From the NCBI GenBank assembly GCA_963731665.1, contig CAVSWP010000003.1, positions 124,001-188,000 on the forward strand: a stretch of 64,000 nucleotides of DNA, read 5' to 3'. The translations under genes were made by a program, and so were the position numbers. Origin of the DNA: Chersky-840 sp035604715 (GTDB lineage: Bacteria; Actinomycetota; Acidimicrobiia; Acidimicrobiales; UBA8190). Under the pieces are notes generated by a model. That model saw only the letters and a program-made list of their open reading frames with translations, had not been told where the DNA came from and did not search any database. Below, piece by piece: positions 25,580 to 32,958 of this stretch; the stretch's first letter is position 1; each line of letters begins with the position of its first letter.

Positions 25580-26710
25580 TCAGTCGTAGGTGGCTTCGAG
25601 CCACCAGCCCCCCCGCTCCCGCGTGAGCAAGTGGGCGGTGTGGGCCGTGACGACCTGCATGCGGGCCTGGCGCCGCCGCCCCCGGACGGACCACCACCGC
25701 TCGTCGGACGGCCAGGGCCCCGCCCATCCGGTGACCTCCATCCACACCCCGCCGGCTACCGACAGGCGGGTGGGGGCGGTGGTGGCCATCCCGCCCCCGG
25801 TGACCCCCACGGTCCGGCCGGCGTCGTCGACGAGCTGGGCGGGCACAGGGGGGTCGAGCACCACGGCCGGTGCCGGGGAGGGGACCTGGCCCGGCCAGGG
25901 GCCCTCCCCGGTGGTCCCGTCCGGATCTGGACCGGTCCGGCCGGGACCGGTCCAGGGCACGAGCCGGGCGCGCTGGGCCGGCCCCCGCCCGCCCTGGAGC
26001 CGGCCCCTGACCACGGCTTCGGGGCCGAGCAGCTCACAGACGCCGGCCACCGCCCGGGCGGCCCGGCCATCGGCGTCGGCCGAGTCCCCCCAGAACCCCA
26101 CCTGGCGCGTGGGCGCCGGGGAGGCCGGTCCCGGGCCGGGACCGGCGGGGGGGAAGACGGGGGGGAAGAACAGCCGCACGCCGGGCAACTCCCCCTCGAC
26201 GCCCCGGGCTACCCGCTGGCAGAGGGCACCTTCCTCCCCGAAACGGGAGAGCACCTTGGGGCCCGGCAGCGCAGCGAACCCACCCAGGGTGCGCACCCCC
26301 AGCCGGACGAGCAGGTCGGCGAGCTCGGGCCGGTCCAGGACGGCCACCGGCCACGGGGCCAGGAAGGCGGGGGTCTCGCCGGGGGCCACGATCACCGGCC
26401 CGGCCCCCAAGGCGCGGCGGGCCGCCAGCACCGCGGCGAACAGGCCGTCGGCCACCCCCACCCCGCCGGGATGGCCTCCCGCCAGGGCCCCGGACAGCGC
26501 CTCGGCGGCCAGGCGGGCCAGCGCCTCGTCTCCCCCGAAGTAGCGCGACGGCCCCCGGGTGCGCACGGCGCACACCCCGGGACGCACCGGGTCGACGTGC
26601 GTGGCCAGCGCCGCCAGGGCCGCCACCACGGCGCCGAACACCCGGGCCTCGCGCCCGTGCTCCTGTTCCTCGAGGATCCCCGGGCACCACACGGCGAGCA
26701 GCCGTTGCAT
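25580..26710 (-). CDS. imuB: ImuB-like Y-family polymerase homologue, shortened
   Basis: The 376-residue protein starts at ATG 26710 with AGGAG adjacent and an in-frame stop just upstream, so a longer start is ruled out. It has RLLAVWCPG, then PVRPGVCAVRTRGPSRYFGG and LGVRTLGGFAALPG, typical of ImuB, the catalytically dead hub that links DnaE2 to the beta clamp. Compared with the usual ~500 or more residues, the segment between the first strand (AVWCPG) and AREARVF-type helix seems to be missing ~60 residues. The Pro/Gly-rich middle (PPVFPPAGPGPGPASP) is low complexity. Position between imuA' and dnaE2 makes the assignment firm; full activity is uncertain. Confidence 0.8.
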   Translation of the reverse strand: MQRLLAVWCPGILEEQEHGREARVFGAVVAALAALATHVDPVRPGVCAVRTRGPSRYFGGDEALARLAAEALSGALAGGHPGGVGVADGLFAAVLAARRALGAGPVIVAPGETPAFLAPWPVAVLDRPELADLLVRLGVRTLGGFAALPGPKVLSRFGEEGALCQRVARGVEGELPGVRLFFPPVFPPAGPGPGPASPAPTRQVGFWGDSADADGRAARAVAGVCELLGPEAVVRGRLQGGRGPAQRARLVPWTGPGRTGPDPDGTTGEGPWPGQVPSPAPAVVLDPPVPAQLVDDAGRTVGVTGGGMATTAPTRLSVAGGVWMEVTGWAGPWPSDERWWSVRGRRRQARMQVVTAHTAHLLTRERGGWWLEATYD

Positions 26711-26728
26711 CTCCTGGCCCCACCTCTT

Positions 26729-27469
26729 CTATACGGCCGGGCTCCCGGCGCCCACCGCCACCCGTCCCCAGGGGTCGGGGAGCCACAGGCCCACCCGGAC
26801 CGCCCGGGTGGCGGCCCGTCGACCGAAGGAGGCCACCTCCAGGTGACGGCCCTGCAGGTGGCCGTGGCCCTCCTCGACCCCCTGCCACGCCCCCGTCTTC
26901 ACGGTCAGCTGGACGTCGGCCCCCTCGGGCCACCCTGGGGACCCCAGCACCACCAGCACACCCCGGCGCTCCCGGGCCCGGGCCACCAGCCGCCGGGCCA
27001 CCCCCGGGCGCACGGGCCCGGGGGGGTGCACGAGCACGACGTCCATGCCGTCGAGGAGGGTGGCGGCCACCTGGGCCCACACCGGCCCGGGACGGGGGAC
27101 GAGGACGAGGTGCCCGAGGTCCACCCCGAGCTCGGCGAAGGCCACGATCCCCGGTCCGGCCGTGCCCACGGCCGCGCACCACGAGGCGGCCGAGGCGGCG
27201 GCGAGGAGCGCGAACCCCAGCGTGGTGCCGCCCCCGGCGCCGGGGGTGCCCTCACCGGTGCCGACGGTCACGACGCCACCTCGCTGCAGGCCCCTTCGGG
27301 GAAACAGGGGGGCGAGGGCGGGGAGCACCGGCAGGAGCTGGTCCCGGCTCGAAGAGATGGCGCGGGCCCGGGCGGCCACCGTGGTGCTGATGTGCCCCGA
27401 CCCCACCGGGCGTTTTCCCTGTTGCCACGCCAGGATCGGGGCCGGGGTGCCAGAGATGCCGAGGCCCAT
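26729..27469 (-). CDS. imuA': ImuA'-like RecA-fold protein of the SOS mutasome
   Basis: The 246-residue protein opens the imuA'-imuB-dnaE2 operon. It has a truncated RecA-type core: VVTVGTGEGTPGAGGGTTLGF in place of a strict P-loop, AAVGTAGPGIVAFAELGVD, and VVLVHPPGPVRPGVARRL, as in actinobacterial ImuA'. A proper Walker A lysine is not visible, which is common in this family. ImuA' assists ImuB and DnaE2 in translesion synthesis. ATG 27469 is 12 bases from a near-perfect SOS box, so LexA control is very likely. Confidence 0.8.
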   Translation of the reverse strand: MGLGISGTPAPILAWQQGKRPVGSGHISTTVAARARAISSSRDQLLPVLPALAPLFPRRGLQRGGVVTVGTGEGTPGAGGGTTLGFALLAAASAASWCAAVGTAGPGIVAFAELGVDLGHLVLVPRPGPVWAQVAATLLDGMDVVLVHPPGPVRPGVARRLVARARERRGVLVVLGSPGWPEGADVQLTVKTGAWQGVEEGHGHLQGRHLEVASFGRRAATRAVRVGLWLPDPWGRVAVGAGSPAV

Positions 27470-27481
27470 GCCCGGACACTA

Positions 27482-27497
27482 CCGAACATATGTTCGA
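27482..27497 (-). promoter_or_regulatory. SOS box (LexA operator) of imuA'-imuB-dnaE2
   Basis: Read on the minus strand the site is TCGAACATATGTTCGG, one mismatch from the actinobacterial consensus TCGAAC-N4-GTTCGA, with perfect GAAC-ATAT-GTTC core symmetry. It is 12 bases upstream of the imuA' ATG, so the promoter must overlap it. Confidence 0.9.
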
Positions 27498-27499
27498 TC

Positions 27500-27509
27500 T
27501 TCCACGGGG
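27500..27509 (+). repeat. left target-site direct repeat of the IS1595-type element
   Basis: TTCCACGGGG here is repeated exactly at 30013-30022, immediately outside the other end of the element. Because the element ends in G/C runs the exact boundary is ambiguous, but an 8-base duplication (as usual for IS1595 elements) fits inside the 10 shared bases. Confidence 0.75.
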
Positions 27510-27536
27510 GATTGGTCACCTGATGGACCAGGGCGA
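27506..27536 (+). repeat. left terminal inverted repeat (31 bp)
   Basis: It begins GGGGGATTGGTCACCTGATG and is the exact reverse complement of 29982-30012. No mismatch is seen over 31 bases. Confidence 0.92.
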
Positions 27537-27609
27537 CCCCTTTTGCGAGGAGAGTGTCAGGTGGGGCAGGTGAGGTCTGACTGCGGGGCCAAACGGGGTT
27601 CCGCCAGGT

Positions 27610-27722
27610 CAAGTCCGAACTCGGACTTGCCAACGGTGCAAATGCCCAGGTCAGAGGGCCAAGACTCTAGGGTATTGCCCTACAGACTGTCGCGACAGTG
27701 AACTACGCTCTTACCGCGGTAA
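27610..27722. promoter_or_regulatory. cluster of three perfect palindromes upstream of the passenger operon
   Basis: CAAGTCCGA-AC-TCGGACTTG (27610-27629), ACTGTCGCGACAGT (27686-27699) and TTACCGCGGTAA (27711-27722) are all perfect inverted repeats within 113 bases. They lie between the element's left end and the first passenger start at 27760. They look like operators for dimeric regulators or recognition sites; which protein binds is unknown. Confidence 0.5.
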
Positions 27723-27759
27723 TAAAAAAGATTATTCCTAGCTGGGAGGCGAAGGTCCC

Positions 27760-27933
27760 GTGGCATCGCTGAAGCGATTGCGCAAGCGCGCCCACAAGCG
27801 GACGAAGGACGACGCCGAGCGGCTGACCCTAGCCCCCCTGACCTTTGAGCAAGCCGTCAAGGGTGCCCTGGCAACGAAGCTCCCCAAGACCGATTCGGAC
27901 GAGGATGGTTCCAGCGATGGCGAATCCTCGTAA
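27760..27933 (+). CDS. small passenger protein, 57 aa
   Basis: GTG 27760 is preceded by GGGAGG at a good distance. The protein has a strongly basic N-terminus (MASLKRLRKRAHKRTKDD), a central LTLAPLTFEQAVKGALATK and an acidic tail (DSDEDGSSDGESS). Small proteins with an L-T-F-E-x-A-x-x-x-L block occur as accessory genes on mobile elements; their role is unknown to me. The next gene overlaps its last 17 bases. Confidence 0.6.
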   Translation: MASLKRLRKRAHKRTKDDAERLTLAPLTFEQAVKGALATKLPKTDSDEDGSSDGESS

Positions 27934-28216
27934 CCAGGGCGCCAAGGTCGCTGACGAGGTCAACGTTCAACTACGTAAGGCTGGTTTCCCCGAAACGGCT
28001 ATCACGGCGTGGTGGCAACTCCTCAAGGACCAAGATTTACAGAGAACTCCCCATCGGATTTGGGAATCAGGGGACTACGACACCCTTTGGCTAGTTGTGG
28101 ATAAGACCCTTGCGAACAAGGGCGCCTATCGGTCAGTGCTTGAGAAGGTCGCCTCAGACCATTTTGCCGAGCGGTTGGCTCAAAGCCAGGGAGTAGTTGA
28201 GCGCCTCTTCGGGTGA
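27917..28216 (+). CDS. passenger protein, 99 aa, unknown function
   Basis: ATG 27917 starts inside the preceding gene, indicating coupling; an earlier TTG in the same frame is possible but would overlap more. The protein reads MANPRNQGAKVADEVNVQLR, then ETAITAWWQLLKDQDL and DTLWLVVDKTLANKG, a mostly helical soluble protein with several Trp. I do not recognise it. Confidence 0.55.
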   Translation: MANPRNQGAKVADEVNVQLRKAGFPETAITAWWQLLKDQDLQRTPHRIWESGDYDTLWLVVDKTLANKGAYRSVLEKVASDHFAERLAQSQGVVERLFG

Positions 28217-28529
28217 GGCACTAACTAGCATCCTGCGGGTGGCGCTGGCTGACGCGGACCCTCATTTTGAGCGCTGGAAGCGGGAGGATGGCCCCGACGC
28301 GAGCCAGGTCACCTATATGGAGGCGTGGCTCAATGGGCTGGTCGAAATGCCCCGACGCGAGCCTTCACGCTGGGTAGCCAGGGAGCACCCCCACCTTCAA
28401 GATGAACTGCGGGGTGCATGGCTATTTGATGCCGACGCTTTCGTGGTCTACGCCCTAGACGCCGACGAGGCGCCCCGTATCTTGCACCTAGGGCGCTATC
28501 CGCCAGAAGGGGTGGATTTTCGTCTCTAG
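28197..28529 (+). CDS. passenger protein, ~96-110 aa, unknown function
   Basis: The frame opens at TTG 28197, overlapping the preceding gene, or at GTG 28239. It encodes ALADADPHFERWKRED, TYMEAWLNGLVEMPR and AWLFDADAFVVYALDADE, ending RYPPEGVDFRL: an alpha-beta protein with an acidic C-terminal half. Three successive overlapping genes (27760-28529) form one coupled operon, which could be a toxin-antitoxin-like or stability cassette, but no family match is evident. Confidence 0.5.
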   Translation: MSASSGEALTSILRVALADADPHFERWKREDGPDASQVTYMEAWLNGLVEMPRREPSRWVAREHPHLQDELRGAWLFDADAFVVYALDADEAPRILHLGRYPPEGVDFRL

Positions 28530-28592
28530 AAGGCCCGTATTACAGCCTCCACCAGGACTTTCACTGTTACACCCTGGGTCCACAATGGGGTC

Positions 28593-29606
28593 ATGGAAAC
28601 GCTCAACATTTGCTCCCTGGCCCCCTACTTCACCGACGAGGCGGCGGCCTGGGAACTGCTCGAAAGCCTCCGCTGGCCCACCGGGAGCCCCGAGTGTCCT
28701 CACTGCGGCGAGGTGGGCAACGCGGCCCTCCTCAAGCCCCGGAACGGCCAGGCCACGACCTCCACCGGCAAGGTGTCGTACCGCCGGACGTGGAAGTGCC
28801 GGAACAAGACCTGCCGTCGCAAGTTCAGCGTCCTGGTGGGGAGCATTTTTGAGGACTCCAAGGTCCCTGTCTCCAAGTGGCTCATGGCCTTTTACCTGCT
28901 CACCGCCTCCAAGAACGGCGTGGCCGCCTACGAGCTACACCGCACCCTGGGAGTGACGAACAAGACAGCGTGGTTCATGTTCCACCGCATCCGCGAGGCC
29001 ATGAAGGAAGGCGCTCTGGCCGACATGCTGCGCGGGACCGTGGTGGCCGACGAAACCTACGTGGGCGGGAACCCGAGCCGGATGAACAAGGCGACCCGCG
29101 CCCGCTGGGAGGCTCGCAAGAACACCCCGCATTCGGACAGGACCAGTGGCATGACGGCCAAGACGCCGGTCTTGTCGCTCATCGACGCCCAATCGGGTGA
29201 AGTTCGGTCCAGGGTGGTGGCCAGGGTGGACGGCGCCAACCTCCGCAAAGTGATGTCCGAGCAGGTCGATATGGCCGGTTCGGTCCTCTGGACCGACGAA
29301 GGCGCCTGGTACGGCCAGATTGGTCGGGAGTTCACCAGCCACGTCACCGTCGACCACAACGCCCACCAGTTCGTGGGCGCTTTCGGACAGTCCACGAACA
29401 AGGCCGAAAACTACTTCTCGCAACTCAAGCGGAGCCTCGACGGCACCCACCACCACGTCAGCGTGGAACACCTGCCCCGGTACCTGACTGAGCACGATTT
29501 CCGGTACTCGACCTGTCACCTCTCGGACTCTGACCGGATGCGGCGCCTGGTGGGCCAGACGGGTGGACGACGCCTCACCTACAAGCGGGTCAAGACCACG
29601 GCCTGA
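28593..29606 (+). CDS. IS1595-family (ISXO2-like) transposase
   Basis: The 337-residue protein has an N-terminal zinc ribbon (CPHCGE and, after an insertion, CRNKTCRRKFS), then a helix-turn-helix-like region (YELHRTLGVTNKTAWFMFHR), then the ISXO2 DDE domain. Its acidic residues are seen in VADETYVGGN (first Asp), WTDEGAWYG (second Asp) and STNKAENYFSQLKR (third site). The C-terminal HHHVSVEHLPRYLTEHDFRY is typical. It should cut and join the 31-bp ends. It is full length and apparently intact. Confidence 0.93.
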   Translation: METLNICSLAPYFTDEAAAWELLESLRWPTGSPECPHCGEVGNAALLKPRNGQATTSTGKVSYRRTWKCRNKTCRRKFSVLVGSIFEDSKVPVSKWLMAFYLLTASKNGVAAYELHRTLGVTNKTAWFMFHRIREAMKEGALADMLRGTVVADETYVGGNPSRMNKATRARWEARKNTPHSDRTSGMTAKTPVLSLIDAQSGEVRSRVVARVDGANLRKVMSEQVDMAGSVLWTDEGAWYGQIGREFTSHVTVDHNAHQFVGAFGQSTNKAENYFSQLKRSLDGTHHHVSVEHLPRYLTEHDFRYSTCHLSDSDRMRRLVGQTGGRRLTYKRVKTTA

Positions 29607-29660
29607 CAGAGGAAGGACCCAGCCATGCCTGTCTTGGAGGCGTTCAGACTCGGTGGTGGG

Positions 29661-29957
29661 TCAGTCAATCCCCAGGTCCCCGCCTTCCGGGTCAATCTCG
29701 TTCAAGACCAGACCGTCCACTACGGTCGCCAACTCGTAGCACACCGTTCGCAGAGTGGTGATTTGAGTCAGGGAATACTGGACAAACTCAGCGAACGCCT
29801 CGGCGGTGAAAGTAATGGTCAGGGGGACTGTTACGACCTCCCCTTCCACCCTCGCCTCCCGCAAATACCCCGCAAGGGGCGTCTGTTCGTCCACTTGGCG
29901 GAAATGGCGGTCAAGCACCTCGGTGACGGTCAGGGGCGGCGGAAGTTCGTTCTCCAT
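29661..29957 (-). CDS. passenger protein, 98 aa, unknown function (opposite strand)
   Basis: ATG 29957 has GGGAGG about 10 bases upstream. The acidic protein reads MENELPPPLTVTEVLDRHFR, then TITFTAEAFAEFVQYSLTQ and CYELATVVDGLVLNEIDPEGG. It is probably helical and soluble. It converges on the transposase and lies just inside the right inverted repeat. A longer version would start within the repeat and is less likely. Confidence 0.5.
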   Translation of the reverse strand: MENELPPPLTVTEVLDRHFRQVDEQTPLAGYLREARVEGEVVTVPLTITFTAEAFAEFVQYSLTQITTLRTVCYELATVVDGLVLNEIDPEGGDLGID

Positions 29958-29981
29958 ATTTGGGGAGCCTCCCATGACCGT

Positions 29982-30012
29982 TCGCCCTGGTCCATCAGGT
30001 GACCAATCCCCC
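29982..30012 (-). repeat. right terminal inverted repeat (31 bp)
   Basis: It ends GGTGACCAATCCCCC and is the exact reverse complement of 27506-27536, marking the right end of the IS1595-type element. Confidence 0.92.
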
Positions 30013-30022
30013 TTCCACGGGG
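30013..30022 (+). repeat. right target-site direct repeat
   Basis: TTCCACGGGG repeats 27500-27509 and marks where host sequence resumes after the element. Confidence 0.75.
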
Positions 30023-30239
30023 CCACCGCACCCGAGGAAGAGGGGTGGCGGGACGGGTGCCTGCGTCACTTAAGGGGGTTCAACAACCACCCCGTCACCG
30101 CCGTCGCCCCTCTGCTGGCCTCGGAGATGCTGGGGGCAGCCCGACACTTCCGAGACCCCAGAATCGTAGGCGGTTCCCCGGAGAATTCCCAGAATTCATC
30201 CGGTTCCCCGCTCCGGTACGCCCGAGAGACCGTCCCCGG
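30023..30239. other. non-coding stretch between the IS element and the TraG-like gene
   Basis: Before the insertion this stretch continued directly into the imuA' control region. It contains a direct repeat CGGTTCCCCG (30171-30180 and 30201-30210) with two GAATTC sites between the copies. No convincing gene, tRNA or hairpin is seen. Confidence 0.4.
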
Positions 30240-31865
30240 TCAGAGACCCCCCAGGCCTACGTCGCGCCCCGTCTCTCGCACTCGGGCCCGGGGGCGGGGA
30301 CCGGACCGAGGGCCCCGGTCGAGCTCGGCGCCGACGTCGGGCCCGAGACCGGGCCCGAGAGCGGCGGACCTCCAGGGCTCGGTGCTGAACCACGGCGTGA
30401 GCCGCACCCATCCCATGTGGTTGCGCTCGTCGACCACCAGCCCCATTCCCGTCTGGCCCCGGGCCACCACGTCCACGGGTAGCCGGCGCCGCATGACCGT
30501 CGACGTCGTCACCGTCGGCTCCGGCGGCGCCCCCCGGGCCCGGGACCCGAGCACCACCCGGGACAGCGCCGCCCCCAGCCCCCCGGGGCGCGGGACCGGG
30601 GCGCTCACCGAGCGGGTCGGGACCTCCTCCTCACCGGCGAGCGCCGACAGCGCCTCGAGGGTGCGCACGTCCCCGATGCCGGGGAGGACCACGGTGGTGC
30701 CGAACAGCGACAGGAAGCCGTCGGCCGCCGGGCCCCACCGGCTTCGGGCCTGGGAGAGGTCCTGGAGACACGCCAGGGTAAGAAGTCCCTGGCCACCGCC
30801 CTCGCTCACCATGCCGGGGAGATCGGGGATGGGGGCGATGTTGGCCACCTCGTCCAGGGCCAGCACGACGGGCGCCGCCCGCCGCGGGGCCCCGCCGCCG
30901 GGGGTGGGCCAGCGTGCGTAGGCGGCGGTGCGGACATCGGTGAGCAACCCCACCACCAGCGGGGCGGCCAGGGCCTGGTGCCGGCCGGTGGCACAGATAT
31001 AGAGCGTCGCCGACGAATCGCAGAAGGCCCGGGCGTCGAAGTCGGGCGCCACCGTCGTGGCCAGCGCCGCCTCGCTCCGGTAGGCGGCCAGGACGCCCGA
31101 CGCCGTGGACCAGATCCCGCTCTGCTCGCGGGGGTCGGTGGCGGCGATCCCCGCCAGCAGGTCGCCCGGGCGGGTGGCGTGGGCGCCGTCGAGGATCGCC
31201 AGGGCCGGGGCGGCGTTGCGCCGGTCCACCCACGACAGCACCGTGGCGAGGTCCCCCCCATCGAGCGCGGCGGCGTGCAATGTAGGGGCGAGAAGCGCCT
31301 CGGCCCGCTCCGTCCAGTGGTCCGCGCCGACGGGGGTTGTCTCGCGCCCCGCGGCTCCCGGTCGTGCCGCGCCCACGAGTCCGCGGGCCACGAGCAACGC
31401 GTCGTCCCACGTTCGACAACTCTCCACCGGCGACCACCGCACCCGCTGCACACCCCGAGGCGTCTCGATGGTCCCGCTCGGGTCGTAGAGCAGGCACGGT
31501 CCGACCGTTCCCCGCGCCGCCGCGCTGGCCTGCAGCACGTCGGGCTTGGTCGACGTCGACACGACCGCGCCGGGCGCACCGAGCACCGTGGGGACCACGA
31601 TCGACGACGTCTTGCCCGAGCGCGGCGGCCCGAGCACGAGCACGGCCTGCTCGGTCCCCGCCCACGCCGGTCCGGCCCATCCCGCGCCCAGGTACACGCC
31701 GGCGCCGCCGGCCGCCACAATGTCACGGATCGTCGCCAACGCGGCGGTGTCGGGCGCCGCGTGGGCGCTGTCGTGGCCGACGCGTCGGGGCGCGTCGGGG
31801 GTCGTCTCGGGTGTGGATAAAGACGCTTCGCGTCGCGAAACGTTGGTAGGCGTGCTCGAGCTCAC
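30240..31865 (-). CDS. TraG/TraD/VirD4-family ATPase (conjugative coupling-protein-like)
   Basis: The 541-residue protein has a Walker A motif AVLVLGPPRSGKTSSIVVP, the TraG-type follow-up GAVVSTSTKPDVL, a Walker B VVLALDEVANIAPIPDLP, and SEGGGQGLLTLACLQDLSQ, diagnostic of type IV coupling proteins that pump DNA in conjugation. It lacks the usual N-terminal transmembrane helices, so it would be soluble or need a partner. No relaxase or mating-channel gene is nearby. GTG 31865 overlaps the upstream gene by four bases. It may be a remnant of an integrative element or a domesticated DNA translocase. Confidence 0.82.
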   Translation of the reverse strand: MSSSTPTNVSRREASLSTPETTPDAPRRVGHDSAHAAPDTAALATIRDIVAAGGAGVYLGAGWAGPAWAGTEQAVLVLGPPRSGKTSSIVVPTVLGAPGAVVSTSTKPDVLQASAAARGTVGPCLLYDPSGTIETPRGVQRVRWSPVESCRTWDDALLVARGLVGAARPGAAGRETTPVGADHWTERAEALLAPTLHAAALDGGDLATVLSWVDRRNAAPALAILDGAHATRPGDLLAGIAATDPREQSGIWSTASGVLAAYRSEAALATTVAPDFDARAFCDSSATLYICATGRHQALAAPLVVGLLTDVRTAAYARWPTPGGGAPRRAAPVVLALDEVANIAPIPDLPGMVSEGGGQGLLTLACLQDLSQARSRWGPAADGFLSLFGTTVVLPGIGDVRTLEALSALAGEEEVPTRSVSAPVPRPGGLGAALSRVVLGSRARGAPPEPTVTTSTVMRRRLPVDVVARGQTGMGLVVDERNHMGWVRLTPWFSTEPWRSAALGPGLGPDVGAELDRGPRSGPRPRARVRETGRDVGLGGL

Positions 31866-32113
31866 ACCGTCTCCGGACGGAAGCTGGGCACGCCGTCTCG
31901 CACCCGCAAAGTGCCGGGAATTCCGAGCAGCGCGTAGGGATCGGCGCTGTCAAGCACCCTCGGGGGGGTTTCCACGTGCATCTTTCTGAGCCGCACGATC
32001 CGCCCGATATGAGGGCCCAGCGTGACCGCCGCCTCGATGCGCAAGTCCCCGTCGTCATCGAACTCGCTGTCCACCACGACCACGTCGTACGTCCCGTCAG
32101 GCAGCTGTGACAT
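31862..32113 (-). CDS. small protein coupled to the TraG-like ATPase, 83 aa
   Basis: ATG 32113 has AAGGA upstream. The protein begins MSQLPDGTYDVVVVDSEFDD and continues DLRIEAAVTLGPHIGRIVRL, a beta-rich fold with a DVVVVD strand. Its stop overlaps the TraG-like start (GTGA), so the two are cotranslated. The function is unknown, but coupling suggests it works with the ATPase. The frame is open further upstream, but the earlier part looks like chance coding. Confidence 0.6.
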   Translation of the reverse strand: MSQLPDGTYDVVVVDSEFDDDGDLRIEAAVTLGPHIGRIVRLRKMHVETPPRVLDSADPYALLGIPGTLRVRDGVPSFRPETV

Positions 32114-32361
32114 GCCGGAAAATCCTTGCAAATACGGCGTTTCCCGTCCATAGGCAATCCATACCGGATCCCCTTCGCCCCGCCGACACGGCGTCGCTGT
32201 CATGCGCGGCGCCACGCGCCGAACGGTGTTTCCTTGCCGCTGTCCTCGCACGTGTCCTCGCAACGGCGCGCGCTCCGCGTGGCGCGCGATCACGCAAATG
32301 CTTGCTTTTGCCGCGAAAACCTTCTTTGATTAGTGAGATTGCATTTCCCGGAGGAGGTGCG

Positions 32362-32955
32362 GTGAACAAGTCGGGACTGATCGACGCGGTCAGCAAGACG
32401 ACGTCGTTGGCGAAGCGCGATGCCGAGGAAGCGGTCAATGCGCTCGTCCATGTGGTCTCGAAAGAGGTTCGGTCAGGTCGTCGTGTCGTGGTTGCCGGTT
32501 TCGGCAGCTTTAATCCCACGCACCGTGGTGCTCGCATGGGTCGCAATCCCCGGACGGGCGCCACGGTGAGCATCTCCGCATCCCGCGGAGTGCGCTTTGC
32601 GGCCAGTGGGATGCTCAAGGACATCCTCAACGGCAAGGCGGCACCACCACCGCTCAGGGCGGCGTCACCGGCGAACAAGACGGCCAAGCCGGTGGCGAGG
32701 AAGTCGGCCGGCACGGCTACCAAGAGGACCACGAAGACAGTCGCCACCAAGGCCACCAAGATCTCGACCAAGAAGGCGGTCACCACGACCGCCGGACGGG
32801 CATCGAAAAAGGTCGTCGGGCGCGCTCCGGTCAGGAAGACGACGCGCGCTCCGGCGAGGAAAGCAGCAAGGAAATCGGCCAGAAAGGCCGCCGGGCGAGC
32901 CCCGGCGAGGAAAGCAATAAAGCGATCGGCCAAGAAGGCCGTTAGGAGGGCGTAG
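32362..32955 (+). CDS. hupB: HU-family DNA-binding protein with Lys/Ala-rich tail (HupB type)
   Basis: The 197-residue protein has a complete HU domain (residues 1-~92): MNKSGLIDAVSKTTSLAKRD, then VVVAGFGSFNPTHRGARMGRNP (the FGSF and GRNP DNA-binding arm). A ~100-residue tail of K/A/T/R repeats follows, like mycobacterial HupB and histone H1 tails, expected to compact DNA. GTG 32362 has a perfect GGAGGAGG ribosome site. A second histone-like gene starts 3 bases after the stop. Confidence 0.95.
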   Translation: MNKSGLIDAVSKTTSLAKRDAEEAVNALVHVVSKEVRSGRRVVVAGFGSFNPTHRGARMGRNPRTGATVSISASRGVRFAASGMLKDILNGKAAPPPLRAASPANKTAKPVARKSAGTATKRTTKTVATKATKISTKKAVTTTAGRASKKVVGRAPVRKTTRAPARKAARKSARKAAGRAPARKAIKRSAKKAVRRA

Positions 32956-32958
32956 AGC

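Larger units (their letters stand above)
27506..30012 (+). mobile_element. IS1595-type insertion sequence with four passenger genes (~2.5 kb)
   Basis: The segment is bounded by 31-base perfect terminal inverted repeats (27506-27536 and 29982-30012) and short direct repeats. It encodes an ISXO2-like DDE transposase at 28593-29606 plus four small genes unrelated to transposition. Base composition around 27660-28530 is lower in GC than the host, as expected for transferred DNA. IS1595-family elements with passenger genes are known. Intact ends, transposase and target repeats indicate recent insertion. Confidence 0.88.

Noticed and set aside
22400..25745. Long open frames on the plus strand and in other frames opposite dnaE2 and imuB
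   Set aside because: They are shadows produced by very high third-position GC; their translations are Gly/Pro/Arg/His-rich with no family motifs, while the minus-strand frames carry clear polymerase motifs.
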